Shown in pieces: positions 44,579 through 53,471 of a DNA stretch of 64,000 nt. The notes under the pieces were generated by a model, which saw only the letters and a list, made by a program, of their open reading frames with translations, was not told the origin of the DNA and made no database searches. How positions within the stretch are numbered: the first letter of the stretch is position 1; each line of letters opens with the position of its first letter. Position numbers and translations under genes: made by a program. Source of the stretch: Dechloromonas sp. Dech2017 (lineage in GTDB: Bacteria; Pseudomonadota; Gammaproteobacteria; Burkholderiales; Rhodocyclaceae); NCBI GenBank assembly GCA_009469585.1, contig SSXW01000015.1, positions 27,631-91,630 of the forward strand. Reading direction: 5' to 3'.

Positions 44579-45910
44579 TTAGAACGACGTCGGCATGCGC
44601 AGCGACATCGTGACGTCCGGCGTATCGTCGGTAACGCCAACCCCGACCGACAGGTTGAGCGAGTTCTTGTTGTTCAGCTTGTGTGAATAGCCGAGGAGAA
44701 GGGTGCCCAATTCGGTACGCACCGAGCCGGTTGCAGAACCAGACGTTTTGGTTTTTCCAACCGAGGAGTGGTCGTAGCCAATGCTGAACGACGAGCGATC
44801 GTTGAGCGCCAGCCCCATGCCGAAATTAAAACCGATCACGTCACCCGGATCGATTTCGCCCAAGTTTCCTTGATTAGTGGTTCCGCCAACGTAATTCGCC
44901 TTCACGTTGGAACGTTTGACGTTGTACTGGTAGCTGATGCCGCCGAAGAACACTGCCGGATCGGTCGGGTACAGGAACGTCAGGCCAGGCTGGATGGTGT
45001 AGAAGCCGGAACCAGTGGGCAACTCTTTCTGCAAGCCACCGGCGTTGGGGTTTGCGGCCAGGTCGGTTGGTACCTCAAACTGGTCTTTGCCAGTCCGGCT
45101 CTTGAAACGCAGTGACCCGATGTAATAAGGCTTGTCCTGTCCGCCGTCATTGAATTGATAGCGCCCGGTAACCTCAACGTCGCCGACCCCAGAACCATCC
45201 GCCGAAAACACTTGATCCTGACTGCTTGGTGTCAAGTTCAAGGGGCGACTGACCACTGAGTCGGAACGGTAAACGTAGGGAATCTTCGCTTCGATTTCGA
45301 AGCGGTTGGTGATCCCCCAGCGACCGGTCAGATTGGCGGTAAAGGTGTTTCGCCTTACTTCACGAACGTCGATCAGGCCAATGGTCAGCGCGGGAATGAT
45401 GGTGTAACCGACCAGTGAAACCCGGTTGCTCGAAGAGTAGCTGTACTGGAAGCCCGGTTCGAACACGAACTTGCCCTTGGGCGTCAGGATGCCCGGCTGG
45501 TCGAAAATCGGTGCAACTGCTGGGGGGCGCCCATCGCTCGTGGCTTGTGGCGCCTGGCCAACCGTGGATACCTGGCCGGCTGGCAGCGTGGCGGATTGGG
45601 CCTGGGCCAGCTCGAATGAGGAAAACTGCCTGATTCGCCCATCTTCCGGAACTTCCGTTCCGCCGCGGGTGTTGCGCAGCTTTTCGATGCCCAGCACGCG
45701 CTTGATTTCCGCCAGCTTGGCATCGGCCTCGGCCATTTGCTGGCGGAGTTGTTCCAGGCGATTGGTTTGCTCGACAACCTGCAAGCGTAGTGCCTCTTCC
45801 TGTGCGGGAGACATTTCGCCCGCCTGAACCAGTCCGCCGCAAGCCATGGCCACGACGCCGATCAGGCTTTTTTTCCCAAACGACCTTCCACGAGTGTTTT
45901 CTGACAGCAT
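44579..45910 (-). CDS. Outer-membrane beta-barrel protein with N-terminal coiled coil, FapF-like exporter
   Basis: The 443-residue protein has a signal peptide (about residues 1-31), a coiled coil (E-Q-T-N-R-L-E-Q-L-R-Q-Q-M-A-E-A-D-A-K-L) and a barrel region of alternating hydrophobic strands from about residue 130, ending in Phe (M-P-T-S-F), the outer-membrane insertion signal. A periplasmic coiled coil joined to a barrel is the architecture of FapF, the pore that secretes Fap amyloid subunits. The start at 45910 is preferred over 45973 because GGGG stands six bases before it and because it begins the signal peptide. It is the last gene of the cluster. Confidence 0.72.
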   Translation of the reverse strand: MLSENTRGRSFGKKSLIGVVAMACGGLVQAGEMSPAQEEALRLQVVEQTNRLEQLRQQMAEADAKLAEIKRVLGIEKLRNTRGGTEVPEDGRIRQFSSFELAQAQSATLPAGQVSTVGQAPQATSDGRPPAVAPIFDQPGILTPKGKFVFEPGFQYSYSSSNRVSLVGYTIIPALTIGLIDVREVRRNTFTANLTGRWGITNRFEIEAKIPYVYRSDSVVSRPLNLTPSSQDQVFSADGSGVGDVEVTGRYQFNDGGQDKPYYIGSLRFKSRTGKDQFEVPTDLAANPNAGGLQKELPTGSGFYTIQPGLTFLYPTDPAVFFGGISYQYNVKRSNVKANYVGGTTNQGNLGEIDPGDVIGFNFGMGLALNDRSSFSIGYDHSSVGKTKTSGSATGSVRTELGTLLLGYSHKLNNKNSLNLSVGVGVTDDTPDVTMSLRMPTSF

Positions 45911-46078
45911 TTCCCCTACCTTCCCCAAGACAAAAACAAGCTCGTCGATTTTATCCAAAAATGATAATGACACGATGAAAAATCGTTGCCGGAACGGGCC
46001 GCTGGGTTACCAGGGGATGGAAATGTTGCCAATAAGTTGAAACACCCTGCCTTCAATTGGAGGACGCCAGGCGATCAA

Positions 46079-47650
46079 TTAGGATTTGCGCGAATTCCGC
46101 TGCGAACTGACGCTGGTCAAGGTCTTTTTTTCGTTTGCCGGACGGTTCGATCGCCGGAGGAGCCAGGCGATTCGCTCCAGGCTTTTCTGATAGCTTGGTT
46201 CAAGTGATTCGGCGTAGTCCTCGAGCGTATCGACGGCCTCCGGGTTGGTCAGCACGCGGTCGATCAGCCCGAGTTGCGCCAGGGCGCGCTTGCGTAACTT
46301 GTCGGCATAGGCCTGCGAGTTCCTGGCCTGCTGCTCGCGCAGGTCGACGATTTCGCGATCGTCTTCGAGGCTTTCCAGGCTGCTGACCAATTTGCCAATG
46401 GCCGTGAATTCGGCTTCCGGCATCCACTCCGGGCGGCCCGATGCCACGAAGGCGGCAAGGTCGGGCGTATCCCAGCTTCGCGGCATGCTGCGCATGCGGG
46501 CCAGTTGTTCGCAATGGTTCTGCAGCCGGAGCTTCTGCTCATCGTTCAAATACGACAGCTTGGCACCCTCGAGAACGACGAGGGGATCTTCGGTCGCCTC
46601 CGTGGCCCGAATGGCGAGTTGATTGAAATATTGCTTTCGCGCCGCTGTGCGAAGCAGTTCCTGCAGCGCGTCGGGCAGACCGCGCAGCGTCGGTGCATCG
46701 GGCGCCAGTACCTTGTCGTAATCGGTATCGTCGGCATCGGGGGGTAGCATGCGTTCGACAAGGCGTTCACCGACGACGCGCTGATATTTCTGCCAGTCAT
46801 GCCAGGCCAGCATCCCGGGCTTGACCAGTTTTGCCCATTGCAGAAGCTTGTCAACGCTGGCGCCCTGCAAGGAAAGTCGAAATATTTCGGTGAGCAGTTT
46901 ATCGCTGGCGAGATTCCGGATTTCCGCCCATTGCTCGTCACGCATCAGTTGGGGCTTTTCGTGACTGAGTACCTTGAAAGCAAAACTGGCAGCCGGTTCA
47001 GTCGATTGCAGTGTGGACAGCCTGCTGGCAATGGCTGAAAACTGGAGGTTGGGCCATCCTTCCTGCGTGGCAAACCAGGGCTTGTCGTCTCGCAGCAACT
47101 GCCGTTCGTCGTCCTGACGAAAAAATTCACCTTGCTGTTGTTTGCGAAACTGGAGCAATACTGAGATGAGAAAACCAGAAAGGAACAGGAATCCCAGCAG
47201 GAAGGGACTCGATTCACGTTGCATTTTGCCTGGTGGCTGGACGTAGCTGCCGTTACTGAATACCGTTATCCAGTCTCGCGGAATCGGGTTTCCGCCATAA
47301 TGGACCACAAGCGAGATGCGTTGATCGGGAGGCAGTTCGGGATAGAGCAGTTCGAAGCGGTCGGTGTTGTTGACAGAAGCTTCCTTGACCAGATTGGTGT
47401 GCTTTTTGAGTTGGTAGGAAGAAATGCTTTGCGGAACCTTGATCGATACGGCAGTAGCCATCACCCTTCCTGGGTTATGCACGGTGATCTCCTGAACATA
47501 TTCGGATCCGCCCAGCGGATTGCCAATCTCGATTGCTTCGGAAACCTGGTAACCGAGCGATGGTGTGTTGTCGAGATGGCGGGCTGTCATCCATGCGATC
47601 ACTGGTATCGCCACACACACAATCAGAATTTTCAGTGTTCCCGATTTCAT
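46079..47650 (-). CDS. Unknown membrane-anchored protein of the Fap-like cluster
   Basis: I do not recognise this family. From the chosen ATG (GGA seven bases upstream) it has 523 residues: an N-terminal helix (I-L-I-V-C-V-A-I-P-V-I-A-W-M), a periplasmic beta-rich domain of about 130 residues, a second helix (F-L-L-G-F-L-F-L-S-G-F-L-I-S-V-L-L), and then about 350 residues of mainly helical cytoplasmic sequence ending in an Arg/Lys-rich tail. The frame extends 60 residues further upstream without sequence that looks like protein. It could energise or scaffold the export of the fibre proteins; this is speculation. Base composition is clearly lower in GC than outside the cluster. Confidence 0.65.
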   Translation of the reverse strand: MKSGTLKILIVCVAIPVIAWMTARHLDNTPSLGYQVSEAIEIGNPLGGSEYVQEITVHNPGRVMATAVSIKVPQSISSYQLKKHTNLVKEASVNNTDRFELLYPELPPDQRISLVVHYGGNPIPRDWITVFSNGSYVQPPGKMQRESSPFLLGFLFLSGFLISVLLQFRKQQQGEFFRQDDERQLLRDDKPWFATQEGWPNLQFSAIASRLSTLQSTEPAASFAFKVLSHEKPQLMRDEQWAEIRNLASDKLLTEIFRLSLQGASVDKLLQWAKLVKPGMLAWHDWQKYQRVVGERLVERMLPPDADDTDYDKVLAPDAPTLRGLPDALQELLRTAARKQYFNQLAIRATEATEDPLVVLEGAKLSYLNDEQKLRLQNHCEQLARMRSMPRSWDTPDLAAFVASGRPEWMPEAEFTAIGKLVSSLESLEDDREIVDLREQQARNSQAYADKLRKRALAQLGLIDRVLTNPEAVDTLEDYAESLEPSYQKSLERIAWLLRRSNRPANEKKTLTSVSSQRNSRKS

Positions 47651-47935
47651 AAGCATTCCATTGAGAAGGCGAATGACAGGCAATCCGGCGCCTGATATTG
47701 ACCACTTTCGATCGATGTCACCATTTTTTTCCGGCGACGAACTGGCATCCAACAATTCCGCTTTGTTTTCGGACGGCCGATATCCGCGCTGCCCTGGTTG
47801 CCGTGCATTCAGTCTGAATCCAACCGCCTTACGCATGCAATGCTCCGATCATAGTGCATTTCCGATAACAAGCCACCTCGACTGCACCAAGCACTTGATG
47901 GCCGTGCGACGGTTCCAATTTGGCTTGGGATAGGG

Positions 47936-48874
47936 TCATCGAATGGCTCGGATGTCTACGTCGGGGCGGATGATCACGCCCACTTTCTCCGGCAAGGGAG
48001 CAGATGAAGGTTGCTGAGCGAGGCTGACTGATAGCTGGCCATTATCAACCGGCTCATCTCCGGAAAAGGAGGTGAGGGCGAAGTCCTCCAGGCTTGCCTG
48101 GGTTATCAACATGGCGGACGAGCGGCGGAATTCGGTAACCCACCTGTTGTCATCATTACCCTGTGGTTGAACGGCTAGCAGGCGTCTGGCGATATCGCTC
48201 TTGCGATGCCCTGTAGCTACAAGCAGATTGATGGCGATCGCATCGGCCTCGGCGAGTTGAATGTCGCGATTGCTCGCCGCTGCGATTCTTCCAACGCCAG
48301 TCGAGACCACGCTCTTGAGTATGCCTGATCCGGGAATCAAGACGTTGAGCAATACAGAAGCGACAATACTGACCGAGGATTGCTCCTGGTGATGTCTGGC
48401 AATGACATGCCCCATCTCACGTGCGATCACGAAAGCCATCACCGTTTCATCGGATTGCCATGCCAGCAGCCCTGAATTGAGCGTGATCCGACCATTGGCA
48501 CTGGACGAACTTTCAGTTGTTTTGCTGTCGACCACGTAAACGTCGAAACATCCACCATCAGCTTTTCGCACGCACCAATTGTGATCGGGATACAGCGTCA
48601 TCGCGGCCTTCTGAAGAGGGGCTGCAAGGTGAACAACATCCGGTTCCGCATGCCTTTCCATTAACGCCTTCGAAGTTTCGTCACATCCCGAAGCATCAGC
48701 GCATGGCATACCGGGCAGACGCGGATAGCTGACCAGACTGAATTCAATATTTGATTGAACCGCGGCAAGTGGAATGCCGACAATTTGTGATCGTTCTCCA
48801 ACAGGTGCCGTCGAGCAGGCGCTGATGCCGATAAGCAAAGCAAGGAAAACTCCAGACGCTCTCGATAGCAACAT
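47936..48874 (-). CDS. M48-like peptidase lipoprotein with altered zinc motif
   Basis: A 312-residue protein with lipobox I-G-I-S-A-C near residue 19. The central region has the M48 pattern F-V-I-A-R-E-M-G-H-V-I-A-R-H-H and, further on, L-A-E-A-D-A-I-A, where the third ligand is expected. The H-E-x-x-H zinc motif therefore reads R-E-x-x-H: the codon is CGT where CAT or CAC is expected. It may be a non-catalytic relative or use another ligand. M48 lipoproteins such as BepA act on outer-membrane assembly, which suits a neighbour of an exporter. The start has GAGGATCGGG upstream. Confidence 0.72.
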   Translation of the reverse strand: MLLSRASGVFLALLIGISACSTAPVGERSQIVGIPLAAVQSNIEFSLVSYPRLPGMPCADASGCDETSKALMERHAEPDVVHLAAPLQKAAMTLYPDHNWCVRKADGGCFDVYVVDSKTTESSSSANGRITLNSGLLAWQSDETVMAFVIAREMGHVIARHHQEQSSVSIVASVLLNVLIPGSGILKSVVSTGVGRIAAASNRDIQLAEADAIAINLLVATGHRKSDIARRLLAVQPQGNDDNRWVTEFRRSSAMLITQASLEDFALTSFSGDEPVDNGQLSVSLAQQPSSAPLPEKVGVIIRPDVDIRAIR

Positions 48875-48970
48875 GATCCCGATCCTCGCCAACTCCCCCA
48901 ATCAAGTAAGTCTTGGTCTCAACACTTTTGGTCAGAACAGCCCTGCGCTGCCCAATTTGGCGATGCCCGG

Positions 48971-49903
48971 CTATCGCCGCAATGCACCCACGATGCCGCT
49001 TTGGATTGCTGATTGAATGTGGTTTGCACGTAAGGCCTGCAGGCTATTAACCGAAACGTTGAGGGTGGTTATGTGTTGAATTTGTTGGTTGTCCAGCGTG
49101 TTCTGGATGACGGTTCCCGCCACGTTGGGATTGACCTGGGTAGCTACCGTGTTCGCGACCCCGTTCTGCACGACGCTCAGCACATTGGCTGCATTTGCTG
49201 GCAGGGCTATGGGAACAGGCGATCCGCCACCGGATATCCGCTGCATGTCCTTCACGTTGAGCACAGTGGTGGCTACCAACGCACCGTTAATGAAAACCGC
49301 TCGCTCGATGCCGAATGACATCTTCAGATTGCTCCCTTCAACTTCAAAGCCCCCACGAATGCCATCCAGTGTCGCCGAATCGAGAAGCGCGACCTGCGTA
49401 TCTAGAGCCGCATGATTTCGATTGACGACCGGGGAAAGTGGCGGCTGAACAGGCGGAGGCGGCACACCGACCGTAAATGCCACTACGGAAACAACGGAGG
49501 GATGGCCGGAGAGTTCGACTGCCTCAGGCAAGGCGTTGCTGCTATTGCTAGTATTGCTGCTAGTGCTACTGCTGGCAATAGTTTCAGTAGTAGTCTCGAT
49601 TGCCAAGCACTCTCGGGGAAGTGCTGAGGTGGCGGCAGCCAATTCCAACAAATCGTGTGCATTAACCAGGGCGCGATTCTTCGCCGCTTCGCACTCCTTC
49701 TGGCGCTGCTGGTTCATATAGGCGACCGACACGTTCCTCGTGCCATCAAATGCCGGTTGCCCGGCTTCGCCATCGGCGACGACTGGTGACACAAGTTGCT
49801 CGAAATACGATGGCTCCATGTTGTAACCGGCTACGAATAACACCAGCCCTACAGTGACCCTGGTAATGAATCCGGATACTTCTTGTCTGGTTTTCATGAT
49901 CAT
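48971..49903 (-). CDS. Exported protein of the Fap-like cluster, function unknown
   Basis: The 310 residues start with a hydrophobic segment (V-T-V-G-L-V-L-F-V-A-G), then a helical part with two cysteines, a Ser/Thr/Asn-rich linker (S-S-S-T-S-S-N-T-S-N-S-S-N), a Pro-rich stretch, and a conserved-looking core (L-D-G-I-R-G-G-F-E-V-E-G followed by S-F-G-I-E-R-A-V-F-I-N-G). The last 80 residues are rich in Asn, Gln, Val and Ala with repeated N-x-x-Q spacing, resembling amyloid-type subunits. It begins nine bases after the peptidase gene and is probably a secreted partner, a FapE- or FapB-like role being possible but unproven. Confidence 0.62.
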   Translation of the reverse strand: MIMKTRQEVSGFITRVTVGLVLFVAGYNMEPSYFEQLVSPVVADGEAGQPAFDGTRNVSVAYMNQQRQKECEAAKNRALVNAHDLLELAAATSALPRECLAIETTTETIASSSTSSNTSNSSNALPEAVELSGHPSVVSVVAFTVGVPPPPVQPPLSPVVNRNHAALDTQVALLDSATLDGIRGGFEVEGSNLKMSFGIERAVFINGALVATTVLNVKDMQRISGGGSPVPIALPANAANVLSVVQNGVANTVATQVNPNVAGTVIQNTLDNQQIQHITTLNVSVNSLQALRANHIQSAIQSGIVGALRR

Positions 49904-49912
49904 CAGCCCAGA

Positions 49913-50605
49913 TCAGAAATCCCCGGGGCCGAACTTGGCAAAACCATGTTCTGCCGCTCCCCGGTAAATCCCGTCACCTATCGGCCCCCTGGGCGCCACA
50001 CGCCAGTCTGCAGCCAAGTTGAACCTGGCCTCCTCCTGCTTGTTTCTGATAACGAAAAGGATGTTGCTAACAGACATTGCCCTGAATTGGGCTTTGGTGA
50101 CAGCGCGAGTACCGTTGGATGGGTCGCCAATGAGGACCCGATCATCGCGAATACCCTTGACGACGACAAAATGATGGTAGCCACGCTCCTTGATCAGGGC
50201 GATGGCAGGTATTTTGGCAACCATGAGTTTGTCGACATCTGCCACGTAACCATCCGACTTGTACCCGCGGGCGGTAAGGTAGTTCTTGATGTCGAGGAGA
50301 GAGAAGCCTTCCTTCTTGACTTTCTCCCTGTCGCCGCGCTCGTACATTTCCCGGAAGATTTCCTGTTCCGTAACCGGATGGTTGTAATGGTAGGTCAATA
50401 ATGTGGCCAAGGCTGCTGAGCCACAACTGAAGTCATATTGCTGATGAATCGTGTTCTGAAAGCGCAAGCCCTTCATGCTATTTACCGGAACAGCAAAGGG
50501 CCCACCAACCTGAACCGGTATTTCCACCGTTCCTGCGGCAGAGGCAGGCAATATCGCCATGCTCAGCAGGAGAAGGCAGAAATACCGGATCAATACGGTT
50601 GGCAT
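49913..50605 (-). CDS. Periplasmic C39-like cysteine peptidase (FapD-like)
   Basis: The 230-residue protein has a signal peptide (about 1-23) and a C39 peptidase fold with the catalytic Cys in Y-D-F-S-C-G-S-A-A-L-A-T-L-L, His in Y-H-H-F-V-V-V-K-G and Asp in L-I-G-D-P-S-N-G. Stand-alone exported C39 domains of this size are the hallmark of FapD, which processes components of the Fap amyloid system. Its ATG shares a base with the stop of the preceding small gene (TAATG), so translation is coupled. Confidence 0.8.
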   Translation of the reverse strand: MPTVLIRYFCLLLLSMAILPASAAGTVEIPVQVGGPFAVPVNSMKGLRFQNTIHQQYDFSCGSAALATLLTYHYNHPVTEQEIFREMYERGDREKVKKEGFSLLDIKNYLTARGYKSDGYVADVDKLMVAKIPAIALIKERGYHHFVVVKGIRDDRVLIGDPSNGTRAVTKAQFRAMSVSNILFVIRNKQEEARFNLAADWRVAPRGPIGDGIYRGAAEHGFAKFGPGDF

Positions 50606-50982
50606 TACTGAACCTGCAGGTTGATGATGGTCGAATTCTGAATCAGGACGTTGTTGCCAGAGTTCTGAACAGCGGTAGCAAAACCCGCTGCTCCGGCAAA
50701 CGATCCTTCGGCTATGTAGTTGCTGCCGGTGTTCAAGTTATATGCCTGATTGTCGCGAACGATACCGTCACTCTTGATGTCGTAGAGATTCAATTCGGCA
50801 CCGCCTCTTGAACTTTCCAGAACTTCGGCATCGGCCAAAACGTTGTCAAACTGGATTTCGCTCTCAGCCGCAGGCATTTCGGAAATCGGGGCTTCATCGG
50901 CAGCGACGGTGAATGGCAGGCTCGTCAGGATCGCGAGCATCGTGCTGATGATTCCCCTTCGGGATTGAACTAATGCCTTCAT
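50605..50982 (-). CDS. Small exported protein sharing its C-terminal motif with the fibre protein
   Basis: A 125-residue protein with a signal peptide to about A-D-E and a C-terminal half rich in Asn, Gly, Ser and Ala. Its end A-V-Q-N-S-G-N-N-V-L-I-Q-N matches A-V-Q-N-S-G-I-N-S-L-V-Q-T near the end of the 751-residue protein encoded just upstream. A minor subunit or nucleator, as FapB is for FapC, is a reasonable guess. AAGGGAAGC lies before the ATG. Confidence 0.68.
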   Translation of the reverse strand: MKALVQSRRGIISTMLAILTSLPFTVAADEAPISEMPAAESEIQFDNVLADAEVLESSRGGAELNLYDIKSDGIVRDNQAYNLNTGSNYIAEGSFAGAAGFATAVQNSGNNVLIQNSTIINLQVQ

Positions 50983-51012
50983 ATCGCTTCCCTTCTTGCT
51001 AGATGCGGCGAT

Positions 51013-51042
51013 TAGGCCCCGGAGCCGAAGCTCCGAGGCCTA
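51013..51042 (-). other. Intercistronic hairpin with a UUCG tetraloop
   Basis: On the minus strand TAGGCCTCGGAGC pairs with GCTCCGGGGCCTA, with a loop of TTCG closed by C-G, the exceptionally stable tetraloop type. No T run follows, so it looks like a partial attenuator or an RNA-stability element that lets the upstream fibre gene be expressed far above the downstream secretion genes. Confidence 0.7.
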
Positions 51043-51048
51043 AAAGCG

Positions 51049-53304
51049 TTACTGACCGACGTTCAGGTTAGCCTGGACGTTGACCGCGGTTTGCACCAGG
51101 GAGTTGATGCCGCTGTTCTGAACAGCCACCATAATCCCGGCAGCCGACTGGCCGACGCTGGTCATGGTGTTCGACATATTGAACTCTCCGGCATCGACCG
51201 TAACGGCACCGCCGTTTCCGCCAACACCGCCCAGCGCACCATTGCCAACTGCGCCGGCGCCGCCAAGGCCGCCTTCGCCAGTACCGCCGGCAGCTCCGAC
51301 CGCACCGACTGCACCGTTGCCACCAGTGCTCGCACCGCCTGCCGCGCCAGTTGCGCCGGCTGCGCCGTTGCCAGCCGTTGCCGTGGCGCTACCATTGCTG
51401 GCGGTCGTCGAGGCGCTACCATTGGTTGCTGAACCGCCAGCACCGCCAGCACCACCAGCATTGCTGGCCGTGCCACCGTTACCACCGGTGCTGCTGGTTG
51501 CGCCGGACGAGGCAGATGCCGTACTCGTTCCGGTACCGCCGGTGGCGGTGGTTGCACCGTTGGTACCGCCGGTCGCGCTGGAGGTTGCCGTGCCGGTGGC
51601 TGCGCCGCTGCTTGCGGTGGAAGCGCCACCGGTACCAGCGCCGGCGGTCGAGGTTGCCGTGCCAGTGGCCGAGCCACCAGTCGAGCTAGCCGTGCCCGTG
51701 CCAGCACCACCTGTCGACGTTGCGGTACCCGTGCCAGCGCCGGCGGTCGAAGTTGCCGTACCCGTTGCTGCGCCACCGGTGTTGGTTGCGGTCGACGTAT
51801 TGGCACCGGTTGTTGCCGAGCCCCCAGCGGCGCCAGTAGCCGAACCGGACGTCGTGGTCGTCGGGCCATTGGTCGCGTAGCCACCGTTACCGCCCGTGGT
51901 TTCCGGTGTCCCGGCGCCACCGCTGCCGCCCGATGCTTTGTTGAACGAGACTGCATCATCGGCTGCCGTCTTGCTGTTGGCATCGGCACTACCCGAATAG
52001 CCTTTCTGGCTCGACGACGACAGGCCGCCAAACGAGGTGTCAGAAGCCTTGGAGGAGCCGCCCTTGGCGACGTCGACGGAGGCAGCAGATCCACCTTTGG
52101 TCACATCTTCAGCTTTGGAAGAGCCGCCCTTGGCGACGTCAATCGCTGCCGAATCACCGCCACTGCCCTTGGAGTAGGCATCGGCAGAACCCGTCTTGGT
52201 GTAGTCCATCGCAGCGGAACTACCGCCCTTGGCAACACTGGTAGCATCCGTTCCACCCACCTTGACGGAGTCGGAAGCTTTGGCCATGCCGCCCGTTGCG
52301 GTAGAGTCGCCGCCGTTGGCGCCCTTGGCGTTTTTGGCATCGCCACCGTAACCACCGTCGCCAGCCTTGGCGCTACCGTTCCGTGCGTCGCCAGAGGTGG
52401 CGCTGCCGTTGTCGGCTGTGGCGCTACCGCCAGAACCGCCGGAACCACCGTTACCACCGGCGCCGCCATTACCGGCATTGCCGCCGGCGCCGCCGTTACC
52501 GCCATTGCCACCATCTCCGCCCGTGCCACCGTAGGCGCTACCTCCAGCACCGCCGTATCCGGCACCACCATCACCACCGGAGCCACCCTTGGAGCTACCC
52601 CAGTTGGTAACCGTGTTGCCAATGTCGAAGACCTTGTTGCCGCTTACTTTGCCTTCGAGGTCAATCTTGGCAATAGCTTTGCTCTCGTTGAAGGCGTTCG
52701 TGAAGTTCGAGGTTGCCGTTCCTTGCCCTGCAGCGGACGTGGCGTAGTCCTTGGCCTTGGCATCGCCCGAGTTGGTGGTGGCGTTGCCGCCGTTGTTAGC
52801 GGAAGCCGCCTGATCCTTGGCCTTCGAGTCACCCGTATCGTTCTTGGTGATCGTTGTGGTCTTGGTGTCGTTGTCGTTCTTCGTAAAGGTGTTGTTGCTG
52901 TTCTTTGTTGTGGTGCTGCTATCGGTGAAGGTCTTTGTATCGGTTTCAGTCTTGGTGAAAGTATTGTTGCTGTTCTTGGTGCTGGTACTGCTGTCGGTGA
53001 AGGTCTTGGTGTCGGTTTCGGTCTTGGTGAAGGTATTGTTGCTGTCCTTCGTCGAGGTACTGCTGTCGGTGGCGGTATTGTTGTTGGCCTGAGAGTATTC
53101 ATTTGCCTGCGGGCTCAGATTCCCACCTTGATCGGATTTGGCGATCGCAGTTTGGCTAAGCCCGGCACTACCGCCAGGAGTAACTTCCGTAGTCCCGCCT
53201 GAGGCGCTGATTGATGCGTCGTTGGCATTGTTTGTAGGGTTGGCCCACACTGGGGTCGCCGTGAATGCAGCCGCTATTGCGGTCGCCATTAGGGTTTTCT
53301 TCAT
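51049..53304 (-). CDS. Large Cys-free Gly/Ser/Thr/Ala-rich repeat protein, candidate extracellular (amyloid-like) fibre subunit
   Basis: A 751-residue protein with a clear signal peptide ending V-W-A. Residues 80-151 are three copies of a 24-residue Asn/Thr/Lys-rich unit. Residues about 225-290 are almost pure Gly with Ala, Ser, Asn and Asp (G-G-A-G-G-N-A-G-N-G-G). Then come several K-G-G-S-S units with A-x-D, a long tract of (A-T-G-T-A-T-S-T-A-G-A-G)-like repeats, and a non-repetitive C-terminus (F-N-M-S-N-T-M and A-V-Q-N-S-G-I-N-S-L-V-Q). I see no cysteine. It is first in the operon, behind a sigma-54 promoter. Fibre or adhesin is the best reading; the sequence does not resemble FapC closely enough to name it so. 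Confidence 0.75.
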   Translation of the reverse strand: MKKTLMATAIAAAFTATPVWANPTNNANDASISASGGTTEVTPGGSAGLSQTAIAKSDQGGNLSPQANEYSQANNNTATDSSTSTKDSNNTFTKTETDTKTFTDSSTSTKNSNNTFTKTETDTKTFTDSSTTTKNSNNTFTKNDNDTKTTTITKNDTGDSKAKDQAASANNGGNATTNSGDAKAKDYATSAAGQGTATSNFTNAFNESKAIAKIDLEGKVSGNKVFDIGNTVTNWGSSKGGSGGDGGAGYGGAGGSAYGGTGGDGGNGGNGGAGGNAGNGGAGGNGGSGGSGGSATADNGSATSGDARNGSAKAGDGGYGGDAKNAKGANGGDSTATGGMAKASDSVKVGGTDATSVAKGGSSAAMDYTKTGSADAYSKGSGGDSAAIDVAKGGSSKAEDVTKGGSAASVDVAKGGSSKASDTSFGGLSSSSQKGYSGSADANSKTAADDAVSFNKASGGSGGAGTPETTGGNGGYATNGPTTTTSGSATGAAGGSATTGANTSTATNTGGAATGTATSTAGAGTGTATSTGGAGTGTASSTGGSATGTATSTAGAGTGGASTASSGAATGTATSSATGGTNGATTATGGTGTSTASASSGATSSTGGNGGTASNAGGAGGAGGSATNGSASTTASNGSATATAGNGAAGATGAAGGASTGGNGAVGAVGAAGGTGEGGLGGAGAVGNGALGGVGGNGGAVTVDAGEFNMSNTMTSVGQSAAGIMVAVQNSGINSLVQTAVNVQANLNVGQ
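52852..53067 (-). repeat. Three tandem 72-bp units encoding 24-residue repeats
   Basis: The repeats encode residues 80-103, 104-127 and 128-151, each starting D-S-S-T-(S/T)-T-K and continuing (D/N)-S-N-N-T-F-T-K. The first two differ in a single residue (D to N); the third has diverged at its end. High nucleotide identity suggests recent duplication and likely copy-number change. Confidence 0.85.
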
Positions 53305-53373
53305 TTGGAATTCTCCTGTCGCTGACGATGGGCGCGGTCACAGCACCATGCTGGACCCTCCGTGACGTCTTAC

Positions 53374-53389
53374 AGCAACACTCATGCCC
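53374..53389 (-). promoter_or_regulatory. Sigma-54 promoter (-24/-12) of the fibre gene
   Basis: On the minus strand GGGCATGAGTGTTGCT fits the consensus TGGCAC-N5-TTGCW: the GG and GC doublets are exactly ten bases apart, and GGCA and TTGC are intact. It lies about 70 bp upstream of the start codon at 53304. A gene for a sigma-54 activator faces it. Confidence 0.8.
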
Positions 53390-53471
53390 GGTGGTTAAAT
53401 TACGCAAAGAGTATTGATTAGATTGAGAATTTTTTTTTGGCCATGGTATGCGATATGCGAATTCAGGGCAA

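Noticed and set aside
51162..52094. Open frames on both strands overlapping the fibre gene, Pro- or Arg-rich
   Set aside because: They arise from the Gly/Ala/Thr codon repeats read in other frames; only the leftward 751-codon frame has a signal peptide, ribosome site and promoter.
50605..53304. CRISPR-like array because of regular repeats
   Set aside because: The repeats are in-frame protein-coding units without unique spacers of constant length, and no cas gene is present.
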